Source: Nocardioides sp. zg-1230
Lineage (GTDB): Bacteria; Actinomycetota; Actinomycetes; Propionibacteriales; Nocardioidaceae
Direction: 5' to 3'
Assembly: GCF_013155335.1 (NCBI RefSeq)
Contig: NZ_JABJQZ010000007.1
Span: 51,626-115,625, forward strand
DNA length: 64,000 nt
Positions 48,962-58,880 of the stretch are shown piece after piece. Under the pieces are notes generated by a model, which was not told where the DNA came from, did no database searches, and saw nothing but the letters and a program-made list of their open reading frames with translations. The translations under genes and the position numbers were made by a program. Each line of letters opens with the position of its first letter. Position 1 is the first letter of the stretch.

Positions 48962-50073
48962 CCGAGGACGGTATCGAGGTCCACCGACTCGATGCCGACG
49001 GCCTCGCCGACCGGCGCGTTGGTCAGCTGTCCCGCGTGCGTGTTGAGACCGAGGGCGAGGCTCCGGTCGTCACGCAGCGCCTGCTGCCAGCCCTTGTCGG
49101 CGAGCGCCACGGCGTAGGGCAGCGTCGCGTTGGTGAGGGCGTACGTCGAGGTGTTGGGCACCGCGCCGGGCATGTTCGCCACGCAGTAGAAGACCGAATC
49201 GTGCACCGGGTACGTCGGGTCGTCGTGCGTCGTGGCGTGGGAGTCCTCGAAGCAGCCGCCCTGGTCGATCGCGATGTCGACGAGCACCGAGCCCGGCTTC
49301 ATCCGCGAGACCAGCTCGTTGCTCACCAGCTTGGGAGCCGCGGCGCCGGGGATCAGGACGGCGCCGATCACCATGTCGGCCTCCATCACCTGCTGCTCGA
49401 TGGCGAGCTTGGAGGACGCCAGGCCGTGCACGCGGTTGTTGTAACGCCAGAACGACATCCGCAGCTTGTCGAGGTCGGTGTCGAGCAGCGTCACGTCGGC
49501 GCCCATGCCGAGCGCGATGTTGGCGGCGTTCTGGCCCGAGACGCCGGCGCCGATGATGACGACCTTGGCGTTGGCCACACCGCCGACGCCGCCCATGAGG
49601 ACGCCGCGGCCGCCGTTGGCCTTGAGAAGAGCGTGGGCACCGACCTGCGGGGCCAGGCAGCCGGCGACCTCCGACATCGGGTAGAGCAGCGGCAGCCCGC
49701 CCGAGGGCAGCTGGACCGTCTCGTAGGCGATGCCGGTGACCTTGCGCTGCATCAGCTCCTCGGTCAGCGGCTTGTCGGCCGCGAGGTGCAGGTAGGTGAA
49801 GAGGGTCTGGCCCTCCCGCATGCGGGCGTACTCCTCGGCGACCGGCTCCTTGACCTTGAGGACCATCTCGGCCTCGCCCCACACGTCGTCGGCCGTGTCG
49901 AGCATCGTGGCGCCCGCGGCGACGTACTCCTCGTCGGGGATGAGCGAGCCCTCACCGGCGGTCTTCTGCACGACGACCTCGTGGCCGTGCTGGACGAGCT
50001 CGTGCACGCCGATGGGGGTCAGGGCCACGCGGTACTCGCGGTTCTTGACTTCCTTGGGTACGCCGACCTTCAT
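48958..50073 (-). CDS. ald: Alanine dehydrogenase
   Basis: The 371-residue enzyme begins MKVGVPKEVKNREYRVALTP, the family hallmark, with GAGEGSLIPDEEY-like KTAGEGSLIPDEEY and the substrate-binding KVKEPVAEEY region. The NAD-binding motif is VVIIGAGVSGQNAANIALG, followed by VDIAIDQGGCFEDS and the VANMPGAVPNTSTYALTNATLPY signature. It interconverts L-alanine and pyruvate. ATG at 50071-50073 has GAGGAG seven bases upstream. Confidence 0.97.
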   Translation of the reverse strand: MKVGVPKEVKNREYRVALTPIGVHELVQHGHEVVVQKTAGEGSLIPDEEYVAAGATMLDTADDVWGEAEMVLKVKEPVAEEYARMREGQTLFTYLHLAADKPLTEELMQRKVTGIAYETVQLPSGGLPLLYPMSEVAGCLAPQVGAHALLKANGGRGVLMGGVGGVANAKVVIIGAGVSGQNAANIALGMGADVTLLDTDLDKLRMSFWRYNNRVHGLASSKLAIEQQVMEADMVIGAVLIPGAAAPKLVSNELVSRMKPGSVLVDIAIDQGGCFEDSHATTHDDPTYPVHDSVFYCVANMPGAVPNTSTYALTNATLPYAVALADKGWQQALRDDRSLALGLNTHAGQLTNAPVGEAVGIESVDLDTVLG

Positions 50074-50152
50074 GCCTTGCTCCTCAGGTGTCCCGGGGAC
50101 CACCACGGTGTGGCCCGCCTCACAGCGAGGGCGAGACTACTCCCGAGAGCCC

Positions 50153-50773
50153 CTACGGGGCGTCCAGGGTGCCCCGGTGCTTCAGCACGTCGTACGCCAG
50201 CACCGCCTGCACCAGCGGACCCTGCCGCACCCGCCCCTCCAGGACGGCGTCGAGCAGGTCGGCCATGGGCACCCAGAAGCGCTCCATCTCGGCCTCCTCG
50301 TGCTCCATCTCGAAGTCCCCACGCGGGGCATGGGTCAGGCCGCGGGCCAGGAAGATCTCGTGCACCTCGTCGGTGATCCCGGCGCTCGAGTAGGTGCTCA
50401 GCAGCAACCGCCAGTCGGCGGCGTCGAGCTCGACCTCCTCGCGGAGCTCGCGCCTGGCAGTCTCCACCGCGGGCTCGTCCCCCGCGTCGCGCAGACCGGC
50501 GGGCAGCTCGACGAACTCGTGTCCGCTCGTGTGCCGGTACTGGCGCAGGCACATCACCCGCTCGTCGTCGTCCACGGCCAGGACGACCACGGCCCCCGGG
50601 TGCTCCAGGCTGAGCCGGCTGAACTCCTCGGGGTGCCCGGGACGGGTGATCCGGTCCTCACGGAGCGCCACCACCCAGTCGTCGCGGTGCAGGTCCTTGC
50701 TCGAGACCACGGGCCATGCCATCGGCCGGTCGGCGAGCTCGTGCTGTCCCTCGGACCCGCTCACGTCGGTCAT
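50153..50773 (-). CDS. NUDIX hydrolase, ADP-ribose pyrophosphatase-like
   Basis: This 206-residue protein has the Nudix box AGLRDAGDEPAVETARRELREEVEL, written in variant form with an extra residue after the first Gly, as is common in ADP-ribose pyrophosphatases. Upstream PGAVVVLAVDDDERVMCLRQYRH and downstream SSAGITDEVHEIFLARGL are family-typical. It corresponds in position to Rv1700 of M. tuberculosis (next to xerD and pyrG). Divergent from pepN with a 59-base gap. Confidence 0.93.
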   Translation of the reverse strand: MTDVSGSEGQHELADRPMAWPVVSSKDLHRDDWVVALREDRITRPGHPEEFSRLSLEHPGAVVVLAVDDDERVMCLRQYRHTSGHEFVELPAGLRDAGDEPAVETARRELREEVELDAADWRLLLSTYSSAGITDEVHEIFLARGLTHAPRGDFEMEHEEAEMERFWVPMADLLDAVLEGRVRQGPLVQAVLAYDVLKHRGTLDAP

Positions 50774-50832
50774 GCCCCGACGCTAGCCCAACGACCGGCG
50801 GGGATCGCCGACGGTGGGTTAGGTTCGCCCCC

Positions 50833-53289
50833 ATGACGTTGTCGACCCTCACCACGCACGAAGCGAAGACCCGGTCGGACCTGATCGAGGTCCAGCGCTA
50901 CGACATCGACGTGGACATGACCGGCCTGCTCGAGGGCGAGGAGTGGCGCTCGACCAGCACCGTGACGTTCACCTGCTCCGAGCCCGGCGCGACCACCTTC
51001 GTCGACGTCGCGATGGATGTCACCCGGGCGACGCTGAACGGCGCCGACGTCGACGTGTCCGCCGCAGCCGACGGACGGCTCCCGCTCCCCGCGCTCGACG
51101 CCGACAACGTCCTCGTCGTCGAGGCGCGCACCACCAACACGGCCACGGGCGAGGGCATCCTCCGCACGGTCGACCCGACCGACAAGCTCGTCTACGTCTG
51201 GACCAGCCTCGAGCCCGACGAGGCCCGCCGGGTGTGGGCGTGCTTCGACCAGCCCGACCTCAAGGCCCCCCACCGCTTCGTGGTGACCGCCCCCTCCTCG
51301 TGGCTGGTCACCTCCAACGGGGCGCCCGAGTCCATCGAGGACGCCGACCCCGACCTGGCCGACGACGCCCGTGTGTGGACCTTCCCCGACACGCCCCGCC
51401 TGTCGACGTACGTCGTCGTGGTCAACGCCGGTCCGTTCCACGAGGTGCGCCAGCAGCACGACGGGCACGACCTCGGGTTCTACTGCCGCCAGTCACTCGT
51501 GCCGATCCTGGAGCGCGACCTCGAGGAGATGGTCACCCTCACGCGCCAGGGCCTCGCGTTCTTCGGCGAGCGGTTCGGCTACCCGTTCCCGCAGGCGCGC
51601 TACGACCAGGTGTTCGTGCCCAACCTCGGCGGCGCGATGGAGAACTGGGGATGCGTCACCTACGGCGACGGCCAGCTCTTCCGCACTCCCCCGACTCACG
51701 CGCAGCGCGCTGTCCGGGCCGAGTTCATCTTCCACGAGATGGCGCACATGTGGTTCGGCGACCTCGTGACGATGCAGTGGTGGGACGACCTGTGGCTCAA
51801 CGAGGCCTTCGCGTCGTGGGCCGCCAACTGGGGCATGGCCGCCGCGACCGAGTTCACCGACCAGTGGGCCACCTTCCTCGCCGCCTTCAAGCGCACCGCC
51901 TACGAGATGGACATGAGCCCCGCGCGCCACCCCATCCGCAGTGACGTGCCCGACGTCTCGTCCGCAATGTCCAACTTCGACGCCATCACCTACGTCAAGG
52001 GCCAGAGCGTCCTGCACCAGCTCGTGGCCTACATCGGCGAGGACGCGTTCGTCGAGGGCCTCCGCGACTACTTCAGCCGCTACGCCTTCTCCAACACCCG
52101 GCTCGACGACCTGATGGACTGCTACTCGCGCGCCTCGGGCCGTGACCTGTCGGCCTGGACCAAGGCGTGGCTCGACGAGGCCGGCACCGACGTCATCTCG
52201 CTCGTCGACGGCGAGCTGGTCGTGGAGACGACCGACGGCCAGGAGCCCCGCCCGCACCGGCTCGACGTCGCCGTCTTCGACGCCTCGGGCGACACGCTCG
52301 TCGCGGCGGGCCGGTCGTCGTACGAGGTCACCGGCGCCCGCACACCCGTCGACCTCCCCGACGGCGACCTCCGCCTCGTCAACGCCGGCGACTACACGTT
52401 CGCCGCCGTGAAGCCCGACCCCGACTCGCTGCGCCTCATGCTCGAGCGCGTCCACCAGCTCGACGACCCGCTGGACCGGGCAATGGTCGCCGCGACCGCG
52501 GGCCAGCTGCTGCTGCTCGGCGACGTCGCGCCCCGCGACGTCGCAGCCGCCCTCACCCGGGCGCTGGCGTCGGAGACCAGCCCGGCGCTGATCGAGCCCC
52601 TCCTCAGCCAGGCGCTCTCGGTGGCCGACCGGTGGGCACCGGCGAACGAGTCCCCAGCCCTGCTGGCCGCCCTCGCCGACGCGGTGCTCGGGCTCGTCGA
52701 CGTCCCGGACGCCCGACAGGCGGCGCTGCGCACCCTCGCCGCCTCCGCGTCCACCGACGAGCACTGGACGGTCCTGCAGCGGGCTGCCGCCCAGGCCACC
52801 GACCTCGACCTCGCCTGGCGGATGGCCGTGCGGCGCGCCGAGCTCGGCGACTACGACGAGGACGCCGTACGCCGCCTGCTCGAGTCCGACCCCGACCCGG
52901 ACGCCGGCATGCGCCGGCTCGCGGTGCTCGCCGCCCGACCCGACGTCGAGGCCAAGGAGGAGGTCTGGCGCGCGTTCTTCGTCGACTACGCCGTCCCCGC
53001 CAGCCGTGAGACCCTCGTGCTGGGCTCGACGTTCTGGCGCCCCGGCCAGGCCGAGCTGCTCGCGCCCTTCGCGCACCGCTACCTCGAGGAGCTGCACACG
53101 CTGAAGGGCGGCCTGCTCAACCAGGGGCTCACCATCCGCGCGATGTATCCCCTCGGGGCCGGCGACGAGGAGTTCCTCGCCGCCGCCGAAGCAGCCGCCG
53201 AGGACACCAGCCTGATGGCCTACGCGCGCAACCAGCTCCGGTCGAACTCGTTCGTCCTCGGCCGGATCCTGGCGGCCCGCCGCCTCTGA
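50833..53289 (+). CDS. pepN: Aminopeptidase N (M1 family)
   Basis: This 818-residue M1 aminopeptidase starts at ATG 50833. It shows the exopeptidase motif GGAMENWG and the zinc site HEMAHMWFGD with the third ligand Glu 18 residues later in LNEAFASW. A catalytic Tyr region DAITYVKGQSVLHQL follows. The C-terminal helical domain (about 510-818) is the ERAP1-like arch found in actinobacterial PepN. It cleaves N-terminal residues from peptides in the cytoplasm. It is inserted in an otherwise leftward gene block. Confidence 0.96.
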   Translation: MTLSTLTTHEAKTRSDLIEVQRYDIDVDMTGLLEGEEWRSTSTVTFTCSEPGATTFVDVAMDVTRATLNGADVDVSAAADGRLPLPALDADNVLVVEARTTNTATGEGILRTVDPTDKLVYVWTSLEPDEARRVWACFDQPDLKAPHRFVVTAPSSWLVTSNGAPESIEDADPDLADDARVWTFPDTPRLSTYVVVVNAGPFHEVRQQHDGHDLGFYCRQSLVPILERDLEEMVTLTRQGLAFFGERFGYPFPQARYDQVFVPNLGGAMENWGCVTYGDGQLFRTPPTHAQRAVRAEFIFHEMAHMWFGDLVTMQWWDDLWLNEAFASWAANWGMAAATEFTDQWATFLAAFKRTAYEMDMSPARHPIRSDVPDVSSAMSNFDAITYVKGQSVLHQLVAYIGEDAFVEGLRDYFSRYAFSNTRLDDLMDCYSRASGRDLSAWTKAWLDEAGTDVISLVDGELVVETTDGQEPRPHRLDVAVFDASGDTLVAAGRSSYEVTGARTPVDLPDGDLRLVNAGDYTFAAVKPDPDSLRLMLERVHQLDDPLDRAMVAATAGQLLLLGDVAPRDVAAALTRALASETSPALIEPLLSQALSVADRWAPANESPALLAALADAVLGLVDVPDARQAALRTLAASASTDEHWTVLQRAAAQATDLDLAWRMAVRRAELGDYDEDAVRRLLESDPDPDAGMRRLAVLAARPDVEAKEEVWRAFFVDYAVPASRETLVLGSTFWRPGQAELLAPFAHRYLEELHTLKGGLLNQGLTIRAMYPLGAGDEEFLAAAEAAAEDTSLMAYARNQLRSNSFVLGRILAARRL

Positions 53290-53293
53290 GGCG

Positions 53294-54988
53294 TCAGGCC
53301 TCGGTGACCTCGTCCTTGCGGCGGAGCCCCGACTCGTCGAGGGGGAAGCGCTCGGAGCGCTGGCGCTCGATGGCCGCACCCACGAGCCCGGCGAACAGCG
53401 GGTGGGGGCGCGTGGGCCGCGAGCGCAGCTCGGGGTGTGCCTGGGTGGCGACGTAGTAGGGGTGGACGTCGACCGGGAGCTCGACGAACTCGACCAGCCC
53501 GAGCTCGGGGTTGGTGCCGGAGAAGACGAGGCCTGCCTGGGCGAGCGTCTCGCGGTAGGCGTCGTTGAACTCGTAGCGGTGGCGGTGGCGCTCCTCCACG
53601 GTGCCGGCACCGTACGTCGCCCGCACCACGCTGCCCTCGAGGAGGTCGGCCTTCTGCAGGCCGAGCCGCATGGTGCCACCGAGGTCGCCGGCGCCCTCGA
53701 CGTACTTCTTCTGCTCCTCGATCGTGGCGATGACCGGCTCGACGGTGTCGGGGTCGAACTCGGTCGACCCCGCCTTGGTCAGGCCCGCCACGTTGCGGGC
53801 GTACTCGATCACCATGCACTGCAGGCCCAGGCACAGCCCGAGCGTCGGGATTCCGTGCGTGCGGGTGTAGTGCAGGGCGCCGAGCTTGCCCTCGATGCCC
53901 CGCACGCCGAAGCCGCCGGGCACCAGCACCGCGTCGACGTCGGAGAGGTGCTTGGCCGCACCCGCCTCGGTCTGGCAGTCGTCGGAGGCGACCCAGCGGA
54001 TGATGACCTTGGCGTCGTGCGCGAAGCCACCGGCGCGCAGCGCCTCGCTGACCGAGAGGTAGGCGTCGGGCAGGTCGATGTACTTGCCGACCAGCGCGAT
54101 CGTGACCTCCTCCGACGGGTGGTGCACCCGGCGCAGCAGGTCGTCCCAGTCGGTCCAGTCGACGTCGCGGAACGGCAGGTCGAGTCGGCGTACGACGTAG
54201 GCGTCGAGGCCCTCGCGGTGCAGCACCTTCGGGATGTCGTAGATCGAGGGGGCGTCCGCGGCCGTGACGACGGCCTCGTCGTCGACGTCGCACATCAGGG
54301 CGATCTTGCGCTTGATGCCGTCAGGGAGCTCGCGGTCGGCCCGGCACACGATGGCGTCGGGCTGGATGCCGATCGAGCGCAGCGCCGCGACCGAGTGCTG
54401 CGTGGGCTTGGTCTTCAGCTCGCCCGACGGGCCGATGTAGGGCACCAGCGAGACGTGGATGAAGAAGCAGTTGTCGCGCCCGATCTCGTGGCGCGTCTGG
54501 CGAGCGGCCTCGAGGAACGGCAGCGACTCGATGTCGCCGACGGTCCCGCCGACCTCGGTGATGACCACGTCGATGTCGGGTCCGCCCATCGCGAGGATGC
54601 GGTCCTTGATCTCGTTCGTGATGTGCGGGATGACCTGCACGGTGTCACCGAGGTAGTCGCCGCGGCGCTCCTTGGCGATGACGGTGGAGTAGACCTGACC
54701 GGTCGTCACGTTGGCGATCTGGTTGAGGTCGGTGTCGAGGAACCGCTCGTAGTGGCCGATGTCGAGGTCGGTCTCCGCGCCGTCGTTGGTCACGAAGACC
54801 TCGCCGTGCTGGAACGGGTTCATCGTGCCGGGATCCACGTTGAGGTAGGGATCCAGCTTCTGCATCGTGACGCGCAGTCCGCGCGCCTTCAGCAGCATGC
54901 CCAGGCTGGAGGCGGTGAGCCCCTTGCCGAGGGAGGAGGCGACGCCTCCGGTCACGAATACGTGCTTGGTCGGCGTGCGGCTCTTCAC
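53294..54988 (-). CDS. pyrG: CTP synthase
   Basis: The 564-residue enzyme begins KHVFVTGGVASSLGKGLTASSLG (synthetase domain P-loop). It has KLDPYLNVDPGTMNPFQHGEVFV, then EVGGTVGDIESLPFLEA. The glutamine amidotransferase part has GGFGVRGIEGK and the catalytic Cys in TLGLCLGLQCMV, with HPE in THPEL-like AQAHPELRSRP. It aminates UTP to CTP. The GTG at 54986-54988 gives the usual N-terminus. Convergent with pepN, 4 bases apart. Confidence 0.98.
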   Translation of the reverse strand: MKSRTPTKHVFVTGGVASSLGKGLTASSLGMLLKARGLRVTMQKLDPYLNVDPGTMNPFQHGEVFVTNDGAETDLDIGHYERFLDTDLNQIANVTTGQVYSTVIAKERRGDYLGDTVQVIPHITNEIKDRILAMGGPDIDVVITEVGGTVGDIESLPFLEAARQTRHEIGRDNCFFIHVSLVPYIGPSGELKTKPTQHSVAALRSIGIQPDAIVCRADRELPDGIKRKIALMCDVDDEAVVTAADAPSIYDIPKVLHREGLDAYVVRRLDLPFRDVDWTDWDDLLRRVHHPSEEVTIALVGKYIDLPDAYLSVSEALRAGGFAHDAKVIIRWVASDDCQTEAGAAKHLSDVDAVLVPGGFGVRGIEGKLGALHYTRTHGIPTLGLCLGLQCMVIEYARNVAGLTKAGSTEFDPDTVEPVIATIEEQKKYVEGAGDLGGTMRLGLQKADLLEGSVVRATYGAGTVEERHRHRYEFNDAYRETLAQAGLVFSGTNPELGLVEFVELPVDVHPYYVATQAHPELRSRPTRPHPLFAGLVGAAIERQRSERFPLDESGLRRKDEVTEA

Positions 54989-54999
54989 GGGCTTCGATC

Positions 55000-55896
55000 C
55001 TACCCGAGGGGGACGGGTCCGTCGGCACCCGACGCACCGAACGCTCCGCCCGGAGTGGTCAACGAGCGCTGGAGCGTGAGGATCGTCGCGACGCGACCGG
55101 CAGCCGTGTCCACGCCGTCGAGGGTCGCCACGCCGGCCGAGGCCGGGTCGGCCCGCAACCTGCCCAGCTGGCCCTCGCCGCCGTCGGCCGTGGCGCCTGC
55201 CACGACCACGCCGACCGCCTGGGCGGCCAGCCCGCGGGCGAGCCCGGCGAGGATCGCGTCGGAGCCCTCGTCCGCGGCGTCGGTCCCGAGGACGACCAGC
55301 ACCAGCGGCGACCGCTGGGACACCTCCCCCGGCTCGGCCATCAGCCCCGCTCCACTGACGGCGTCGACGATGGCGCGCGCCTTGCCGTTGACGTCGAGCC
55401 CCTCGGCCTCCTTGGTGGCCACGGCGATGCCGAGCAGCTGGCCGATGCGGTCGTACGTCGACGCGTCGGCAGCGACGTCGCCCTCGGCCTGCTGGGTCAG
55501 CAGCTGGCTGCCCAGCGTGTCGACCAGCGACTTCTGGCTCGGGTCGACCACGTCCTCGGACAGGTCGTAGCGGGCACTGACCGTGCCGCCGGCGGCCGAC
55601 ACCTGGTCGGTGAGCGCCGCGACCACCTGCTCGTCGGCACCCGGCACGGTCACCAGCGCGACCGACCGTTCGGCCAGCCGGCCACCGACCGTCGCAGGAC
55701 CCAGGGCGGAGACGAAGCTCTCGGTGTAGTCGGCCTGCGCGCCGTCCTCCACCGGCTCGGCCTCCTGGTCCTCGGCGGCGGACGTCGCGACGGTCGGTGC
55801 GACGTCGGAGAGCGGACCGCCGCCGAGGACGATCCCGGCGGCGAGCGCGAGGAAGACGGCGACGATGGTGAGCAGGTGGTGGCGCAGGGTGATCAC
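55000..55896 (-). CDS. SteB/MctB-family protein (often annotated copper transporter)
   Basis: This 298-residue protein has an N-terminal membrane helix (LLTIVAVFLALAAGIVLG), an extended region with a possible coiled coil, and a C-terminal alpha/beta domain (SPLVLVVLGTDAADEGSDAILAGLARGL). It matches the Rv1698 (MctB) family, called a copper exporter in mycobacteria, while the Corynebacterium homolog SteB works with SteA in septum formation. It overlaps steA by GTGA, supporting a SteA-SteB pair. Function therefore has two published readings. Confidence 0.88.
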   Translation of the reverse strand: MITLRHHLLTIVAVFLALAAGIVLGGGPLSDVAPTVATSAAEDQEAEPVEDGAQADYTESFVSALGPATVGGRLAERSVALVTVPGADEQVVAALTDQVSAAGGTVSARYDLSEDVVDPSQKSLVDTLGSQLLTQQAEGDVAADASTYDRIGQLLGIAVATKEAEGLDVNGKARAIVDAVSGAGLMAEPGEVSQRSPLVLVVLGTDAADEGSDAILAGLARGLAAQAVGVVVAGATADGGEGQLGRLRADPASAGVATLDGVDTAAGRVATILTLQRSLTTPGGAFGASGADGPVPLG

Positions 55897-57092
55897 GGGA
55901 GGATTCCTCGGACGTTGTCGATCAGGTCGGACGTGGGGCTGGTGACGCCCGCGGACAGCTCGTCGACCCACTGCTGTCCGACCGGGGTGACGCTCACGGC
56001 GGCGGCGAGCGCGAGCACCCCGGCGGCGAGGGCGCCCGCGAGGTGGCGCGGCCGGACAGCGCCGTCGTAGAGCCGCGGCAGCGCTGCCGCGTCCACGAGG
56101 TCGGGGCCGAGCTTGAGGCGGGTCAGGAACGTGCTGGCCAGGCCGCTGCGGCGCCGGTCCAGGAACTCGTCGAGCGTGGCGTGCATGCCGACGCCGACGA
56201 TGAGTGACGCTTCATGGGCAGAGGCGAGCAGCAGTGCGGCGTCCTCGGTCGTGGCGGTGGTCTCGAAGCGCAGCGGCCGGATGCCGAGCCGCTCGAAGGG
56301 CTCGGTGGCGCTGCGGGACGCGCCTCGCTCGACGAGGACGACGACGTCGCGGGCGCGCCGCAGGACCGCGGCCGTGGGCAGGTCGTCGGAGCCGCCGGTG
56401 ACCACGACGACGTCAGGCCGGTGGCCGGCGCTGACCAGGGCATCGGCGCCGCGGTCGACGCCGACGAGGACCGGTCGCTGCTCCCGGACGAAGGGCTTGA
56501 TGCCGCGCAGCTCCTGCTCCCAGCCGTGGGAGCGCACGGCCACCACGACCGGGCGCCCGGCCATCTCGGTCGCGGTGCGCGGCACGCCGTGGCCGTGCAG
56601 CAGCAGGTCCTGCTCACGGCGCAGGAACTCGGTGCTGTTGTGGGTGAAGCTCTCGAGCTGGGCCGAGAGGCCCGAGCGGGCCCGGTCCATCTCCGAGGCG
56701 ACGAGGTCGGGGGTGAGTTCTCGACCCTCGGCGACCTGCTCGTCGCTCACGTGCACCGCTCCCCCGTCGACCCGCACCGCGACGCCGTCGCGGACCCGGT
56801 CGAAGACCTCCGGGCCGACGCTGTCCACCACCGCGAGGCCGGCGTCGACGAGCAGGTCGGGCCCGAGGTTGGGGTAGCGGCCCGAGATCATCGGGCTGGC
56901 GTTGACGACAGCGACCACGCCGGCGTCGACGAGCGCCTGGGCCGTGGCCCGGTCCATGTCGAGGTGGTCGAGGACGGCGACGTCGCCTGCGTGCAGGCGG
57001 CCGAGGACGCTGGCCGTACGGCGGTGCACGCGAGCGGGACCGTGCACACCGGGGAGGGCGGGGGCTTGGCGGGAGCGGACTGCGAACTTCAT
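55893..57092 (-). CDS. steA: SteA-like cytokinetic-ring protein (thiamine pyrophosphokinase-like fold)
   Basis: The 399-residue protein has an N-terminal cytosolic domain (RRTASVLGRLHAGDVAVLDHLDMD), a thiamin-pyrophosphokinase-like region (VLVGVDRGADALVSAGHRPDVVVVTGGSDDLP), HEASLIVGVGMHATLDEFLDR, and one membrane helix near the C-terminus (ALAAGVLALAAAVSV). This is the Rv1697/SteA layout. In Corynebacterium SteA acts with SteB at the division septum. It lies upstream of steB and downstream of recN, as in M. tuberculosis. Confidence 0.88.
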   Translation of the reverse strand: MKFAVRSRQAPALPGVHGPARVHRRTASVLGRLHAGDVAVLDHLDMDRATAQALVDAGVVAVVNASPMISGRYPNLGPDLLVDAGLAVVDSVGPEVFDRVRDGVAVRVDGGAVHVSDEQVAEGRELTPDLVASEMDRARSGLSAQLESFTHNSTEFLRREQDLLLHGHGVPRTATEMAGRPVVVAVRSHGWEQELRGIKPFVREQRPVLVGVDRGADALVSAGHRPDVVVVTGGSDDLPTAAVLRRARDVVVLVERGASRSATEPFERLGIRPLRFETTATTEDAALLLASAHEASLIVGVGMHATLDEFLDRRRSGLASTFLTRLKLGPDLVDAAALPRLYDGAVRPRHLAGALAAGVLALAAAVSVTPVGQQWVDELSAGVTSPTSDLIDNVRGILP

Positions 57093-57107
57093 GACCGCGC
57101 CATGGTG

Positions 57108-58880
57108 TCAGCCGCGGGTGGGCCTCTCGGGGAGGCACGCCCGCTCGGGCGCGGCGGCGTCGAGCAGCTCGCGTGCGTGGGCCCGCGCGCTGTCGGAGTC
57201 CTCGACGCCGGCGAGCATGCGGGACAGCTCGCGCTCGCGGTCGTCGTCGGTGAGCGAGACGAGCCCCGAGGTCGTGACCGTGCCGTCGCTGGACTTGTGC
57301 ACAACCACGTGCCGGTCGGCGTACGCCGCCACCTGCGGCAGGTGGGTCACGACCAGGACCTGCGAGGAGCGGGCGAGGGCGGCCAGCCGTCGGCCCACCT
57401 CGATCGCGGCCTTGCCGCCGACGCCGGCGTCGACCTCGTCGAAGACGAACGTCGGGACGGACCCGGTCTCGGCCAGGGACACCTCGAGGGCCAGCATGAC
57501 GCGGGACAGCTCGCCGCCCGACGCGCCCTTGTGCAGGGGGCGGGCCTCGGCGCCGGTGTTGGCAGCGAGCAGGAACTCCACGTCGTCGATGCCGTGGGAC
57601 CCGGCGCGCACCCAGCGGCCGTCCACGAGCAGCTGGGGCCCGGCGGGCGTCTCGGGTGTCGGGGTGTCCTGCTGGCTCACCGTGATGGTGACGGTGGCGT
57701 GCGGCATCGCCAGCGACGTGAGCTCGTCGCTGACCGCGACGCCGAGCCGGTGCGCCGCCTGCTGCCGCTGGGCGCTGAGGCTGCCGGCGAGCCCGCCGAG
57801 CTCGCTCCGGATGCGGTCGCGGCGTGCCTCCAGCTCGGCGATCTGGCCGTCGGTGTCCTCGAGGTCGAGCAGCCGCTTCGCGCCGTCCTCGGCCCACGCG
57901 AGCACCTCGTCGATCGTCTCGCCGTACTTCCGCGTCAGCGCCGTCAGCGCGGCCCGGCGCTCCGACACGGCGGCCAGTCGCGCGGGGTCGGTGTCGAGGG
58001 AGGCGGCGTAGGACGCGACATCGCCGGCGACGTCCACCAGCAGGTGGCCGAGCTCGGCGAGCCGATCGGCCAGCTCGCCCGCGGCGGGGTCGTGCTCGCG
58101 CACGCCCTCGAGGGCCTGCCGGGCCGTCACCGTGGTGCCGAGGGCGTCGGGCGCGCCCTCCTCGCTGGACAGCGCTTCCCGGGCCGTCTCGGCCGCGGTG
58201 CGCAGCGTGTCGGCGAACCCGAGCCGGGTCTCCTCGGCTGCGAGCTCCGCGTCCTCCCCGGGCTGCGGGTCAACCGTCTCGACCTCGCCGAGGCCGAACC
58301 TCAGCTGGTCGGCCTCGCGGGCACGCTCCCGGGCGGAGCCGACGACCTCGGCCAGCGTCCGCTCCGTGACGACCAGCTCGGCCCACAGCTCGGCGTACGA
58401 CGTCGCGGCCGCAGCCAGCGGCTCGCCACCGAACCGGTCGAGCGCCGCACGCTGCGCGCCCGAGCGGAGCAGACGGTGCTGGTCGGACTGGCCGTGCACG
58501 GCCACGAGGGGCTCGGCCACCTCGGCCAGCGTGGTCACCGGCACCGACGCACCGCCGACCCACGCGCGAGAGCGCCCCTGGGCCGCGACGTTGCGGGCGA
58601 GCACGACCTGGTCGTCCTCGACCTCGCCGCCGGCGTCCTCGACGGCCCCCCGGAACCCGTCGAGGTCCCGGGCGGTGACGACGCCCTCGACGCGGGCCTG
58701 CTTGGCCCCCGAGCGCACCGCGCCTGAGTCGGCGCGCCCCCCGAGGAGCAGCCCGAGGGCGGTGACGACCATGGTCTTGCCTGCGCCCGTCTCACCGGTG
58801 ATGACGGTCAGGCCCGGCCCGAGCTCCAGCGTGGAGGACTCGATGACGCCGAGCTGGCTGATGCGGAGCTCCTCAAGCAT
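57108..58880 (-). CDS. recN: DNA repair protein RecN
   Basis: This 590-residue SMC-like ATPase has LRISQLGVIESSTLELGPGL and the P-loop ITGETGAGKTMVVTALGLLLGGR at the N-terminus, and a long coiled coil in the middle. The C-terminus has GASGGELSRVMLALEV (ABC signature), TFVFDEVDAGVGGKAA (Walker B) and VLVVTHLPQVAAYAD. It acts in double-strand break repair. ATG at 58878-58880 overlaps the nadK stop by 8 bases. Confidence 0.97.
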   Translation of the reverse strand: MLEELRISQLGVIESSTLELGPGLTVITGETGAGKTMVVTALGLLLGGRADSGAVRSGAKQARVEGVVTARDLDGFRGAVEDAGGEVEDDQVVLARNVAAQGRSRAWVGGASVPVTTLAEVAEPLVAVHGQSDQHRLLRSGAQRAALDRFGGEPLAAAATSYAELWAELVVTERTLAEVVGSARERAREADQLRFGLGEVETVDPQPGEDAELAAEETRLGFADTLRTAAETAREALSSEEGAPDALGTTVTARQALEGVREHDPAAGELADRLAELGHLLVDVAGDVASYAASLDTDPARLAAVSERRAALTALTRKYGETIDEVLAWAEDGAKRLLDLEDTDGQIAELEARRDRIRSELGGLAGSLSAQRQQAAHRLGVAVSDELTSLAMPHATVTITVSQQDTPTPETPAGPQLLVDGRWVRAGSHGIDDVEFLLAANTGAEARPLHKGASGGELSRVMLALEVSLAETGSVPTFVFDEVDAGVGGKAAIEVGRRLAALARSSQVLVVTHLPQVAAYADRHVVVHKSSDGTVTTSGLVSLTDDDRERELSRMLAGVEDSDSARAHARELLDAAAPERACLPERPTRG

